Shown here: positions 54,301-64,000 of the stretch, piece after piece | How positions within the stretch are numbered: the first letter of the stretch is position 1 | Layout of the letters: each line of letters opens with the position of its first letter | Source: Echinometra lucunter | Lineage: Eukaryota; Echinodermata; Echinoidea; Camarodonta; Echinometridae | NCBI GenBank assembly: GCA_029962745.1 | Contig: CM057162.1 | Span: forward strand, 10,695,243 to 10,759,242 | Direction: 5' to 3' | DNA: 64,000 nucleotides | Made by a program: the position numbers and the translations under genes | The notes under the pieces: generated by a model | The model's input: only the letters and a program-made list of their open reading frames with translations | What the model was told of the DNA's origin: nothing | The model's database searches: none

Positions 54301-57300
54301 TCAAATTATCTCCAGCGCTTGGAGTAATAAACTGGTTTGCTTGCTTCAAAATATGCTAATGGCTTTGACCGGTTTTGAATCCTTTGCCCGATATATTCAA
54401 ATATGTAGTATTGTTTGTATGTTTATATCTCTGAGTATTTTAGTTTTGAATGCTAGTTAAAGTGTCTAATATTTGACACAGATACATATATCTTTGTTAT
54501 ATTTGATATCTTGTGCAGAGGGATTGTTCCATCGCTTGATGGCAAGAGCGGTTCAGTGGCAGATGGATAGAGATGAACCAGTCTGCCTTGTCTACCGGCA
54601 AATCAGTATGACAGTTGATGATGAGCATGAAGCCTTGCTGACCATGTTGCCCCTCAGTGATGCAGCTATTAAGGTATGAGAAGTAGGTTCTGAAGGAAAG
54701 TTTTTATTTGTTTTAGTGGGCAATGTATATTTAACATACACTCTAGTCCAGGGATGTAGCTGTGGTGGGTGGCGCTGGGCAACCCTGCCTTGCTTCTCAC
54801 ATTTTCTGCCCGGCATTCTGGCAGAAAGTCTCGTGTCCGGCACTGTTTTCCCAAATTGATGTGTATCAAGTGCACAAAATTCGTCCAGGGGCACTGCATA
54901 TCCAATGACGATGCGCATGAGGGCCACTGAAACGCACTGCACTGTACGCCGTTGTGCATCGCAAGACATTGCGCACCCATCTGTGCTCCAACTGCTGCCA
55001 AACAAAAGCCAGTGGGGACTTGCATTCAACTTTGTATGAAGTCACTGCACCGGTAGGTATGGGGGGTTTGGTTTTTTTATTCGTTTTGGGGAAATACCAC
55101 CACACTTACAGCTTGCAATAAATGAAAAAACCTGTCATAAAACCACTGATTTCTTTATGTTAGCGCTTTTTCGGCCGCAACCCTCTTTCTTAGCAGTGGA
55201 CTTAAGACTCCTCATGCTTTGGAAATGTGCAGATTTCGCTTTTTAGGTGGATTTTTGGAAGTGACTGAGGTACTTACCTTTGGTGAGTGACAATGTCTGT
55301 GTGTTTAACCCTATACAGGGTGGCCCAGGAAGAACGGAACATCTGCAATCCTTAATTTCAGGGAAATATCTGACATGACATGACAATTGTTTATTTGGTT
55401 TGAAAGAGAATTTCTTTTCCTTGAAAATGACACCAACATCATTAATTTTAGCTTATGCGTTCCGATGTTAGGGCTCATTTCACGAGGTAATGTCATTTCA
55501 AAAGATTGAGCTGAAATTTTAATTTTTTTTTCCTTCACATCTTGTGCATCTTTTGAAACCAAATTCGCGATGCCCAGGCATGCGGTTCCAAAACTACGCA
55601 TAATTTTGTTCTTGCATGTCAAACAAAAAATTGCTCCAAAACTTAATTTTGTATAAATTCAGTTGTAAAAATTGTGTTTTTAGCTAAAATTGAAAAAAAA
55701 AAATTATAGCAAAAATGTCAAGGTGGGGCAAATATGCCCCCCCCCCACCCCTGGACCATATTGTGTTAATGTCATTTGTGAGTGTTTAGGCAATAGAATT
55801 TGCTGGTGTGTGATATAGTGATAATAGGTTCAAGCAAAATGTTTCATCAATGTGATAGGATGTTTGTCTTTACACAAATCCAGAAAAAAAACCCAGAGTA
55901 GGTGGAGCACGGGGAGGGGGGTGGGGCACTCAGTAGGGCCTATATACTGTGTGGTAGGTTTGTGCCGCAGAGAAGACCCCAATTTTTACACTCAAATTTC
56001 CTTTCCAATGCATTGCATGTTTTCCTTATTGAGAAAAAGAAGAAAGAAAACTGTTCCAAATCTCTGCATGTTTTTCGTTTTGCTGTCCCGGGCATTTTGA
56101 TCCATTTAAAGGGGGTATCTCGCTGAGTGGCGAATGCTTGCGAACATAGGGAATTTGGGATTTCGCCAGGCTTCATAAAAGGTTGGGAAAGGTTCATAAA
56201 AGGTTGCAAGAAAGTTCCCAAATAGTTTTCGTTGTTGCAAGCAGTTTTTTTTTTTTCTACAAACAGTTGCTAGCGTTCACAAAACAGTCGTACGCCTTTG
56301 CAAACGGTTGTAAAAGTTCTATTTTGTTTCGCTAATGCTAGCGACCACATGACCATATGGTTCTTGTATAAAATCAACCCATTGAGAGAAATTTGCTTTT
56401 CATATTGACCGAAGTCTGTTCTCTGCAGCAACCACTCTCTGACCCAAACAGTCTTTCTTTTCTTTTTCCTTTCTTTTCTTTTTTCATGTTCTTTCTTTCT
56501 CTTAATTGCTGTAGCAGCAGCAGCCAGGCAAAGCAGTTCTTCAAGGAAAGCAGCACGTTGGGCCTCTTCCTGGCAGAAATTCATTTCCATATTCTGGAAA
56601 TCCATCTTGAAAAAATCCTTCGACTGCGGCCAGAAGAAATCTGAAAGCTGGGAAAGGTTGCGCACCCTTTTTATAGGGTTTGCTCCATAGATTCGCCTGG
56701 TACTTTTCCATGAGTTAGCAAAAGGTCACAAACATTCACAAATTTTGTAAAATGATTTGCAAATAGTTGCTAATCTTCGCAAATACTGTCGCTAACATTC
56801 GCTTACAGTCGTTAATAGTCGCTAACTGCCTTTTGCAAACACTTTTGCAAACACTCGCTAAAATGTTGCTTATTATTGCTAAACATTGCTGAAAGTCGCT
56901 AAATGTCGCTAATGACAGATGCGAACCCTGATGTTTGCCAAGATTCGTCAGAAAAGTTGGTGAATCCAAAATTCGCCACGTTCGTAAGTATTCGCCGCTC
57001 AGTGAGATACCCCCTTCAAGCATCATTTCTTGTGAAAAGTGGCCCACACCGTGCCGCACATGCGAATCAAAAGCCAGCCGGAGCTGCCCGACCATCACCT
57101 CTGCACGAGCGCACCCGTCGGCCATGCCAACGGGCCAGCTGCATGCATAGTATGCCCGCTCCATAGAGATACATATGTACGTACGCACTAACATGCAGGC
57201 CAACTGTACAGTGACCCCGTTTTCCCAAACTTTTTTTAGTTCCCAAACCCCCTTTTTTTGTCTCGCCCATGGCACATGCCTACCACTTTTTATTCTCAAG

Positions 57301-60300
57301 AGTAAACTTTGAAGATGTTTCCAGATATTTAGGTTCAGAAGAATTGGTTTTGTGTAAACAGATGTGGTGATTCCAGTTCAGCTTAGGAAACATTTATTCA
57401 CAATGACCAAAGTATGTAAAACCATACAAATATTCTTGCACGATCTTATAGGAAAAAGATCGATCTTCCAAGAAAACCATGGATCACTAGATATATTCTA
57501 TCAATAAGAAACAGATATTATTCCGGAAGTACGACAGTTATAGAAACAATTGAATTACACTATTAGAAAGCATTATGCACAAATCCCTAAAAAGGATGAA
57601 TTAAATCTCACTAAAACTTGGCAAATGATTAATGACATTCTAAAAAGAACTAGGAAGCCTAAATTACCACTATTCATTTTCAAAGAAAACATAAAACTTC
57701 ATGCTTGGATAAAAGAGAATTTACCCTTGGGATATACAGTGCCTATTGAAAAAAGGGTAATCCATTTTTAGAGGACTTATATTCAGAGCTTATTTCTTTT
57801 AACAATTTAAATTTACCGTAGTATGAAAGAGTAACTCCTCAACTTTTCATTGATACCTTACTTGTACCTCTGATGCCACGAACGACCGAATAAATTGATC
57901 TGGAAGACAACAGGTACGCATTCCATTTTTTGCAAGTTTTGGTAAAATGGGTGAAATGAATGGTAACTAATGCCTCACAGTCAGTCAGTCAGGGAAAGCA
58001 ACTTTTCAGCCTTACATTCCTTAACAAAGCCTACAAAAGGGCTATTCAAAGCGGCTATGTTCACTTACAAAGAAATCAGGAATGAGGTATCAGAGTAATC
58101 ATCTCAGCCTTACTTGCAAAAACTTGCAAGAAATGGAATTCGTACCTGTTGTCTTTAACATCAATTTATTCAGTCATGCATGGCATCAGAGGTGCAAGTA
58201 AGGTATCAATTAAAAGCTGAGGAGTTCCTCTTTCATGCTCAGGTAAGTTCAAATCATTAAATCAAATAAGCTTTGAATATCCATCCTCTAAATCTGGATT
58301 ACCTTTATTTTTTTATACACACTGTATATCAACTTGAATAAAGCATTTGACACTCTGAATCATAAAATCATGTTATATGAATTGGAACATCATAATGTAC
58401 GTGAAACCATACGACTGGTTTGTAATTACTTTTGTAACTAGCTTTAAAGGTGTAAGCTCTGAAACGATGTCTATAGAATGTGGAATACCATAAGGCAGTA
58501 TACATGTAATTGGTCCACTGCTGTTTCTTATATATGTGAATGATATTCTAAATACTTCCAGATTTTTTATGTTTTATTTTATATTGGGATGCAAACATAG
58601 GCATTTCACATTCTGATACAAGAAAGCTTCATAATTTTGTAAATACTGAATTTATAAAGGTCTTTACTGGATGATGTGGTAAGTCCTAAAAGACTGTAGA
58701 TAAAGAGATGGAGGTGAAAATGAGAAGCGAGAAAGCAGGAAAGATGGAGGGTAGAGTATCTTTCTTGAAATTGGGTGAAGTCCTGAAAAGGATTGTAAAC
58801 CAGAGGAGGTGGGAGGCTTGAGGTAGGAGAAGAGATGAGGAGACTTGGCTTGAAGTCGGCAGAGAGGTGAGAAGACTTGAGGCAGGCGGAGAAGGAGAGA
58901 AAACTCGACGTTCCGGGCAGCTTCACTATCCATCTTTAGGAGTGAGTAGGTGCTTGTTGTTGTTGTTTTGGGTTTAAGGCATTTTACTCAATTCTGACTA
59001 AAATGCCTCTAGACGTGCTGGGGTACTTGTAGCGGACATGAGGACTTAGGGGAGCAAGGCAGCCAGCGGAGTCAGCGGCATGGTGAGCAACTGTTGGTGG
59101 TGGCGCTCTGTAGCGGACATGTGAATGGGGCAGCAGTGACGTAATGAGCGGGACTTGGTGGGAAAGTGTGGGCAGGTAGCAGGGGGGTAATAGGTGCCTG
59201 TTGGCGATTAGGAGGGAGCGACCGCTCCCATCGCCCCCTCCCTGGCCACATGGGTGTCTAGAATATGCGGGCATAAGCCCGCACCATGTCGCGATGTCGC
59301 GAAGCCCATAGTGGGTGGAGCTCAGGGGCCCGCTTAGGCCCCTGATGGGGGTCCAGGGAGTGGAGCCCCGTAAGCTGCAGGGTTTTGGTACTAAATTCTC
59401 CCTCATTTCTTTTGTTTCCCTTTTCTTTCTTTTTTTTCCCCTTCTGTCTTTTCTTTCCTTCTCTCTTCTTCTTTCTCCCTTTTCTTTATTTCCCTTTCTC
59501 CCTTCCTTTTTCTTCCTTTCCCTTCCTTTCATTTTCCTCTGATTGTTTGATGGATTTTCCCGCTGAAATCATTTGGGGGGGCAGAATGCCCCCCCCCCCC
59601 CCGCCCCCCCAATGGCGGGTAGATATGTGGACGTGGTGGTGTACCTGGTGGTGTTTTGTCAGCGGAGGTAGTAGCGGCATGTGGTGGCGTGATGGGGCTC
59701 TGGTTCTGCAGCAGGTGGAGGGTGGTTGAGGTGACAGGCTGTGTGGTGTGGGCAGCGGTGGTGGCGTCAGTTCTCGTCTTGACTTGGGTTAATGGAGTGG
59801 CAGTGGTCAGCGTCGCTGAGCTGAGTGGAGTGGTCTCATGTTGTAGGATTGGGTTCCAGTTGTTGTTGATGTGAAGTCCTGTGTCTAGGGGTACGGTGTT
59901 ATGTCGATGAATTTCAATGGCTTCTCGAACTCTCCTGGTGTTCCAATGTCGGATGGTAGTGATGAGGTGGCTGGTGTCTCATTCGATGCGGTGGTCTCCT
60001 CGTTGAGCGTGCTTGACGATGGCGGATCTGTCCCAAGTTTGAATCGCTGGGACAGGTCCGCCGTGACTCAGCGACTCAAACTTTTCATTAACACTAGAAA
60101 ATGATCCATTAGAGAGTAAATATAATATTTTTAGATATTTTACACATACATGTAGATCACAAGCTCTCATGAGTCAGTCACATCAGTCATCTTTGTGGAA
60201 AGCTCAGCATGTCCATAGGTACGTTTAATAAGATACAATACGTTATTTACTTCCTCTGAAAAACCTTTTTACTTTGTACAATGCCATTGTCTTGCCTTAT

Positions 60301-63149
60301 TTAGATTATTGTTGTCTCGTATGGGGAGGGGCTAGCTTGTGTCTTTTTGACTGGTTAATCGTTTTGCAAAAGAAAGCTATTTGTTTAAGTTCAGACACTC
60401 ACTTTCTTGCCCATACTCTACCTCTCTTTAAGAAACTTTATTTGATAATGTAACAATTGAAATAGCACTGTTTATGTATTGTGATATGAACAGTATGTTA
60501 CCAGCTGTCTTTAATTATTATTTTATTACCATTGGCAAGAAACATAATGTCACTACAAGACAATATTTTCTTGCCATATACATGGACATGTTTAAAACTG
60601 TAAACTGTAAACTGTAAACTGTAAATCTCATAAAGTGTAAAGGTGCTGAATCATGGAATAATCTTGTAGTCGATTAGACAGTCCTATTTAGCTAACAGTT
60701 TAACCTAGAAAAGTTCTTTCCGTTGAAGTTTTTCATTGATTTAGGTACCTATGTAGTTTGTGAATATTTTCAGCTTGGTTGCCAACACAGTAACCTTGAG
60801 CAATTTGCATAATTTGCATAAATCTGTATGCGTATAGGTTTTACAGCGCAACAGAACGTTCAAACTGAATTACATGCCAATTGTTTATGTGCGGTGATAT
60901 GGAACTTTAATAGCGTTGTCAATCTTGTGAATTCAACCTGTGATGAAACGAAACAACCTTAATACACACAATCAGATATGGATGCACATCCAGTTTGGGG
61001 TTTGTGGGACATGGAAATCATTTCAGTGTTATTTTTACAATTAGAAATCATGTTTTTGTACGAAGAATCATGTTGATATTAATTTAATATCTGTAAACAA
61101 CCATAAATACACTTTTTTTTGCCCCTAGAATGAGAGAAGGCCTGCTCCTAATGAACCAGTATTAATGTGCGCAGGCAGGTTGGCATCCTTCTTGTATTGT
61201 TTTAGTTCCTTTGGGGGGTATCTCTTTGTGTAATGTTAACTATATGGATCAAACTTTGTGTTTCCAATTCAACTGTACATTTCAAAAAGATGTTTATTAT
61301 TTTTTTTTATATGATACGATTGTTGCAGACATTGGGTGCATAATGATGTACATATGTATCTATTTAATGATAAGACTTTGTTAAAATGCTGGATCCCAAA
61401 TATTTTCAACCACTGATATTTGATTTTGTGTGTGAATGCTACTTAATTCCGACTAGAATATGGCTGCAGTAAACTTTTTTTTTAAATAAAGATGGGCCTA
61501 AATGAAGAATATATACTGCTGTTAGTACCAATCTTAATGAATGCAAGACAAGTTTTCAATCATTAAGATAACGAAGTTGACATTTCCTTGATTTTCATTA
61601 CTAAACCCTGACCTGTAATTGCAAAAATATGTTTAAACTCTATCTTGCATCCCTACATAACCCCTATTTTATGGAAGCATCACACATCAGTGTACCCCGT
61701 TTCGTTTCATCAGAGGTTGAATTCACAAGATTGACAACGCTATTAAAGTTCCATATCACCGCACATACACAATTATACGTAGTTCAGTTTACATATTCTG
61801 TGTAAGTTATCTTGGGTGGCATATCCTTTATCCATACAGATTTATGCAAAATATGCAAATTGCTCAAGGTTGCTGTCTGGGTAACCAAGCTGAAAATGTT
61901 CATAAACCACATAGTAACCTAAATCAATGAAAAAACTTTAACGGCAAGAATTTTTCTAGGTTTGTAAATTGTCAAATCGACTATTGACCCTTTACATGTA
62001 TTTAAAAATTTGACCACTGTAAACTCTTCTAAAGCCAAAATCAAGCTACATCTTCTTGCCATCTACATGTATCAATGACATCCCTGTGACATAGAAATTG
62101 TGATATAACTTACGTGTCCTTCTGTAATGTTTTTGTTTTATTATTGTAATACCTTTCATGTTTTCTATTTTGTATCATAACTTTTGTTGCTTGTTTAATG
62201 CTTTTCTCCTTTATGTCATTTGTTATTTTAAGGATCCCCCTTAATGTCAAGCCACTGGCTTTTTTAGGATGTTAGATCTTCACACTTTTTGATGTATATG
62301 TTAACTCTTGATTTTTATGAAATAAATCCATTTAATTGAATTGAAATCACTTCACCAGTCGAATGATGGGTGTTCTACTCTATAGCTATTAATGTGAGAC
62401 TCATTTCAGTCATTTGGGAATCAAGGAGTGGGGATATTAGGGCTTACTTGTTGTATAAGACAAAATCTAGGGGCACTGTCCTCTGAACCCCCACTGGGGT
62501 GTTGCCCGTGGACCCCCCGGCAGATAGTTGCAAGGCTCCGTTCACTGCACTCACTCTACATGCAGGCCAAAGTCCATGAAATTACACCCACCACTTAATC
62601 TGTTCTAGCTACAACCCTGCTCTAGTTTGTCAATTTACATTTAGATACATGTACATGTTCATGTAGCAATTTCCTAAATGCATGTCATAGATGTAACTGT
62701 AATGCTTATCTGTGTTTTCTTCATGGCTCATCTACTTTTCATGTTTATTGTTCTTTGAAAACTTCTAAAGAGAATTGTTTTTGTTTACTATTCCATACTT
62801 ATATTGACTGTTTATTCTGCAAATGGTAATCTTAACAGTTTGTACATTGATCAGCTTTCCCTTTATTTCTGCCAAAGAATTTGATGAGCAAACATTTGTG
62901 TTTTTTTTTTAAATTTTGATACTCAAAATAAAAGTCTCCGCTTATTTGTGTAGTCTCTGGCTGTCAGAATGATCATCACCTTTTATTTCTTCCAGAGATA
63001 ACGATTATATACGTATGTTTGTTATGCGTTATATTCACTAGATCAATGTCTTTCGAGCAAAAATAATTTCTGAGGAGACAGAAAGTGCCCCACAAACTGA
63101 GGAGGCCGAAAGTGTCCTTCAAACTCCTGACCCAAAAGCAGTAAAAGAG
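48210..63149 (+). CDS. Gene 2: ROCO-family protein, COR domain, partial
   Basis: Four exons join in frame (phases 0, 1, 0) into 198 codons of COR (C-terminal of Roc) domain. Features: a GILEDRLIEHMW helix, ELMMKFDLI, YYVPSRLPP, FFIDFHGFLPEGLFHRL, and a following beta-strand region. This order is typical of ROCO proteins such as LRRK or MFHAS1-like proteins. In these, COR follows a Roc GTPase and often leucine-rich repeats. Neither Roc nor repeats are visible, and no stop codon is reached in the last exon, so both ends are missing. Roco proteins are cytosolic signalling GTPases; which subfamily this is cannot be told. Confidence 0.8.
48396..49899. other. ROCO intron a
   Basis: Holds a tandem repeat element at about 49010-49850. 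No additional exon is recognised. Ends at acceptor TTCTTGTAAG (49899). Confidence 0.5.
49010..49850. repeat. Tandem-repeat element of about 135-170-bp units
   Basis: About five imperfect units, each with GAGCAATGCTCATGAAATTTG, CATTGGTCTTGGGATG and GGCATATTATGGCA-type words (for example near 49080, 49240, 49410, 49530 and 49705). The layout resembles the elements at 8365-9030 and 31196-32175: short-unit tandem blocks in an intron, no coding. Confidence 0.7.
49900..50044 (+). CDS. ROCO exon b: COR domain middle
   Basis: 145 bases, acceptor TTCTTGTAAG and donor GGTAAAG, phase 0 in and 1 out. Encodes SYYVPSRLPPRCQQKDTFEV and VEFFIDFHGFLP. YxVPSxLP and FHGFLPxGLFHRL are hallmarks of the second half of COR. 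The frame continues past the donor only as intron. Confidence 0.85.
50045..54518. other. ROCO intron b
   Basis: Contains ATA/ATG microsatellites (50140-50225, 52190-52265), a LINE-like 3' tail (51048-51100) and repeat family sequence at 52288-53170. In that block, GGCCCCCACAGCCCACAAGG and a diverged copy recur about 310 bp apart. No extra exon is recognised. Ends at acceptor TCTTGTGCAG (54518). Confidence 0.45.
51048..51100 (+). repeat. LINE-type 3' tail, (TTTGAC)n
   Basis: CAAATAAATCTGATTTGAC followed by five TTTGAC-type copies. An AATAAA followed by a short tandem tail is typical of LINE 3' ends. No coding part is seen beside it. Confidence 0.4.
54519..54673 (+). CDS. ROCO exon c: COR domain end
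   Basis: 155 bases, acceptor TCTTGTGCAG and donor GGTATGA, phase 1 in and 0 out. The join with exon b makes Glu and restores FLPEGLFHRL. It continues with QWQMDRDEPVCLVYRQISM and a short loop (MLPLSDAAIK). A stop after the donor at 54678 is in intron. Confidence 0.85.
56106..57019. mobile_element. Inverted-repeat element rich in CGCTAA words
   Basis: AGGGGGTATCTCGCTGAG at the left (after TTAA) and CTCAGTGAGATACCCCCT at the right (before TCAA) are inverted, extending to about 60 bases with mismatches. The interior repeats TCGCTAA, TTGCAAA and TTCGCAAA-like words. No coding capacity. Confidence 0.75.
57823..58237. mobile_element. MITE inside the LINE
   Basis: 57823-57945 and about 58120-58237 are inverted copies (ATGAAAGAGTAACTCCTCA, GATACCTTACTTG, AGACAACAGGTACG). 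Arms of about 115 bp. It separates the LINE linker from its RT motifs. Confidence 0.75.
58640..60046 (-). pseudogene. Penelope-like element C-terminal remnant
   Basis: The minus strand near 60030-59830 reads SAIVKHAQRGDHRIE, a stop where Trp is expected, then HWNTRRVREAIEIHRH and LHINNNWNPIL. This is the C-terminal half of the GIY-YIG nuclease as in Penelope-like elements (AIxxHxxxxxHxIxW…RxxxEAIEI…LxxxWxPIL). Downstream, SEAARNVEFS (58900) continues the pattern of that class. A TGG-to-TGA change and loss of the catalytic N-terminal half make it a remnant. A polypyrimidine run and a C tract (59395-59610) interrupt it. Confidence 0.6.
60668..61985. mobile_element. Large foldback inside the LINE
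   Basis: 60668-60970 and 61690-61985 are inverted copies (CTTGAGCAATTTGCATA, CATTGATTTAGGT, GTCAATCTTGTGAATTC). Arms of about 300 bp around a loop of about 720 bp with no coding sequence. It splits ESWNNLV from the rest of the LINE tail. Confidence 0.8.
62620..63041. other. ROCO intron c, distal part
   Basis: AT-rich intron after the hAT-like insertion. No element is recognised. Acceptor ATTCACTAG (63041) has a weak pyrimidine tract. Confidence 0.4.
63042..63149 (+). CDS. ROCO exon d
   Basis: 108 bases (36 codons), acceptor ATTCACTAG and donor GGTATAG, phase 0 at both ends. Joins exon c as AIK-INVFRAKIISEE and continues with an acidic Thr/Glu/Pro-rich linker (APQTEEAESVLQTPDPK). Both splice sites are moderate, so this is less certain than exons a-c. 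The gene likely goes on to the right of the window. Confidence 0.65.
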
Positions 63150-63730
63150 GTATAGTATGGTATTGAGACAAGTCATTGTAACAAGAAAGTCATTGATTTT
63201 AGATGTTGATCTAATTCATATCCTTGCATAGGAGATGGATACATTGAACAAACCTTTCAATTTTTCTTCTTGGAAGTATTAAAAGTAACAATTAGTATCA
63301 ATAATAAAACAGTAAAGTACAGCCCCAGCATCGTGCACTTGAATGGCTCTCCTAATGCTGCTGAGATGTGTGACCTCACCTGATGGAACATAACTTGTAC
63401 AAGCAGAAGAGGTCTCATAGCACATCACACATTTTCACTGTCTGTTTTATCATTTCTTCTTCACCTCCTCTTTATTTGCTAGCCTAAGTCTAAATTTTTA
63501 ATCTGTTGCCTCACTCCACACTTCGTGCATGGTATTATTTGAATTAAAAATGCAGCATTATAAAAATAAAGGAATCACTTGCTTTTAACAAAATAAGACA
63601 ATGTTGTGTTTTCAGCTACATACACCAGGGTATGTTTTGCATTTCAAGAGGGAACAAATACCATGTATGCTATTATTCAGAGGGTTTTTCAGTTTGAAAA
63701 TTTGGTTTCTTTAATTTTTTACATTAACCA
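63150..63730. other. Intron after ROCO exon d
   Basis: AT-rich. 63600-63690 is close to 53395-53480 (CAAGAGGGAA, AATACCAT words), so a dispersed repeat is shared with intron b. No exon is recognised. Confidence 0.4.
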
Positions 63731-64000
63731 TTAAAGGAAACTGCAACCCAGACATCAGTGTGCTTCCAGTAAATGAAGAACAAGAAGAGTAAATAGTAAA
63801 AGTTTGAGGAAAATCGGGCAATCTGTTCAAGAGTTATGAACTTTGAAAGATTCAATAAATCCTATTGTGAGGATCCTTATATTGGCAACATTGCCAACAC
63901 CTGTGATGCATCGTGGACAACTCTCATCTCATTTTGTACACAAAATTTAACATTTTCTTCATTTTAAAGAAAAATGAAAATTCTTTTGATTTATTGTTAG
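63731..64000. mobile_element. TTAA MITE cut by the window end
   Basis: Starts TTAA-AGGAAACTGCAACCCAG. Internal words ACTCTCAT and TTTTGTACACAAAATTTAAC match the MITE at 38936-39452 in layout. The right end is outside the window. Confidence 0.5.

Larger units (their letters stand above)
57430..62345 (+). pseudogene. Broken non-LTR retrotransposon (LINE)
   Basis: Pieces of one plus-strand LINE in order: linker (LPRKPWITRYILSIRNR; NLTKTWQMINDILKRTRKP) at 57440-57770; RT motifs at 58315-58600 (NKAFDTLNHKI; GIP-stop-GS; GPLLFLIYVNDIL); then TLYNAIVLPYLDYCCLVWGG and LQKKAICLS at 60240-60400; ESWNNLV at 60646-60670; VNSSKAKIKLHLL near 62020; and an AATAAATCC/ATTGAATTGAA 3' tail at 62320-62345. The gaps are filled by a MITE, a Penelope-like piece and a foldback. 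Frameshifts and stops make it non-functional. It resembles CR1/L2-type tails, but the clade is not assigned. Confidence 0.7.
54749..62619. mobile_element. Composite hAT-like insertion, about 7.9 kb
   Basis: Left end CAGGGATGTAGCT (54749) and right end AGCTACAACCCTG (62619) are inverted, with a GTGGTGGG/CCCACCAC-type word next to them. CTCTAGTC (54741-54748) and CTCTAGTT (62620-62627) match in 7 of 8 bases, a slightly decayed 8-bp target duplication. Inside lie a TTAA-like foldback, a broken LINE, a MITE, a Penelope-like fragment and a large foldback. No transposase is recognised. It could be one old element grown by later insertions. Confidence 0.6.

Noticed and set aside
54592..55105. Minus-strand frames of 79-145 codons
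   Set aside because: They overlap the ROCO exon c antisense and the end of a hAT-like element; no domain is recognised.
56736..57299. 187-codon minus-strand frame
   Set aside because: Most of it translates the CGCTAA-rich repeat at 56106-57019; no family similarity.

Overview
This window is eukaryotic genomic DNA: small exons with GT/AG boundaries sit in long AT-rich introns full of microsatellites, MITEs, foldback elements and decayed retrotransposons. The frequent TACATGTA/ACATGTAC words, the mix of repeats and a ROCO-family gene suggest a marine invertebrate deuterostome, most likely an echinoid (sea urchin). The organism is an inference; no marker gene settles it.

Two genes are supported, both on the plus strand. 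Gene 1 (6284-36658) can be followed from start to stop through 14 coding exons whose phases all join, giving about 1118 residues. It is a probable nuclear chromatin protein. Its parts in order are: short N-terminal exons; a long disordered Pro/Ser/Lys-rich exon with a SUMO-interacting-like motif; two ING-type PHD fingers on adjacent exons; an acidic/basic linker; and a last exon with a CxxC pair plus two C2H2 zinc fingers. All 13 introns between coding exons are phase 1, so every internal exon could be skipped without losing frame. I do not recognise an orthologue with this architecture. Gene 2 (48210-63149 and probably beyond both sides) is a partial ROCO gene. Four consecutive exons encode part of the COR domain. 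The Roc GTPase exons are not visible and may lie in the exactly 500-base N run at 45129-45628 or outside the window.

Most of the rest is mobile-element debris. 1-6283 holds a hAT-like element (742-4648) with a second one nested inside it (2897-3949, exact 8-bp target duplication). Gene 1 introns hold foldbacks, several TTAA-flanked piggyBac-like MITE families, tandem-repeat elements rich in AGGTCA half-sites, a polypyrimidine minisatellite and LINE scraps. 36659-48209 holds a tRNA-derived SINE, more TTAA MITEs and the assembly gap. The last ROCO intron (54674-63041) contains a hAT-like insertion of about 7.9 kb (54749-62619), which itself contains a broken LINE, a Penelope-like fragment, a MITE and a large foldback.

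No prokaryotic operon, CRISPR array, rRNA or intact tRNA gene was seen. The PHD/zinc-finger gene and its all-phase-1 exon structure are the best candidates for something undescribed.
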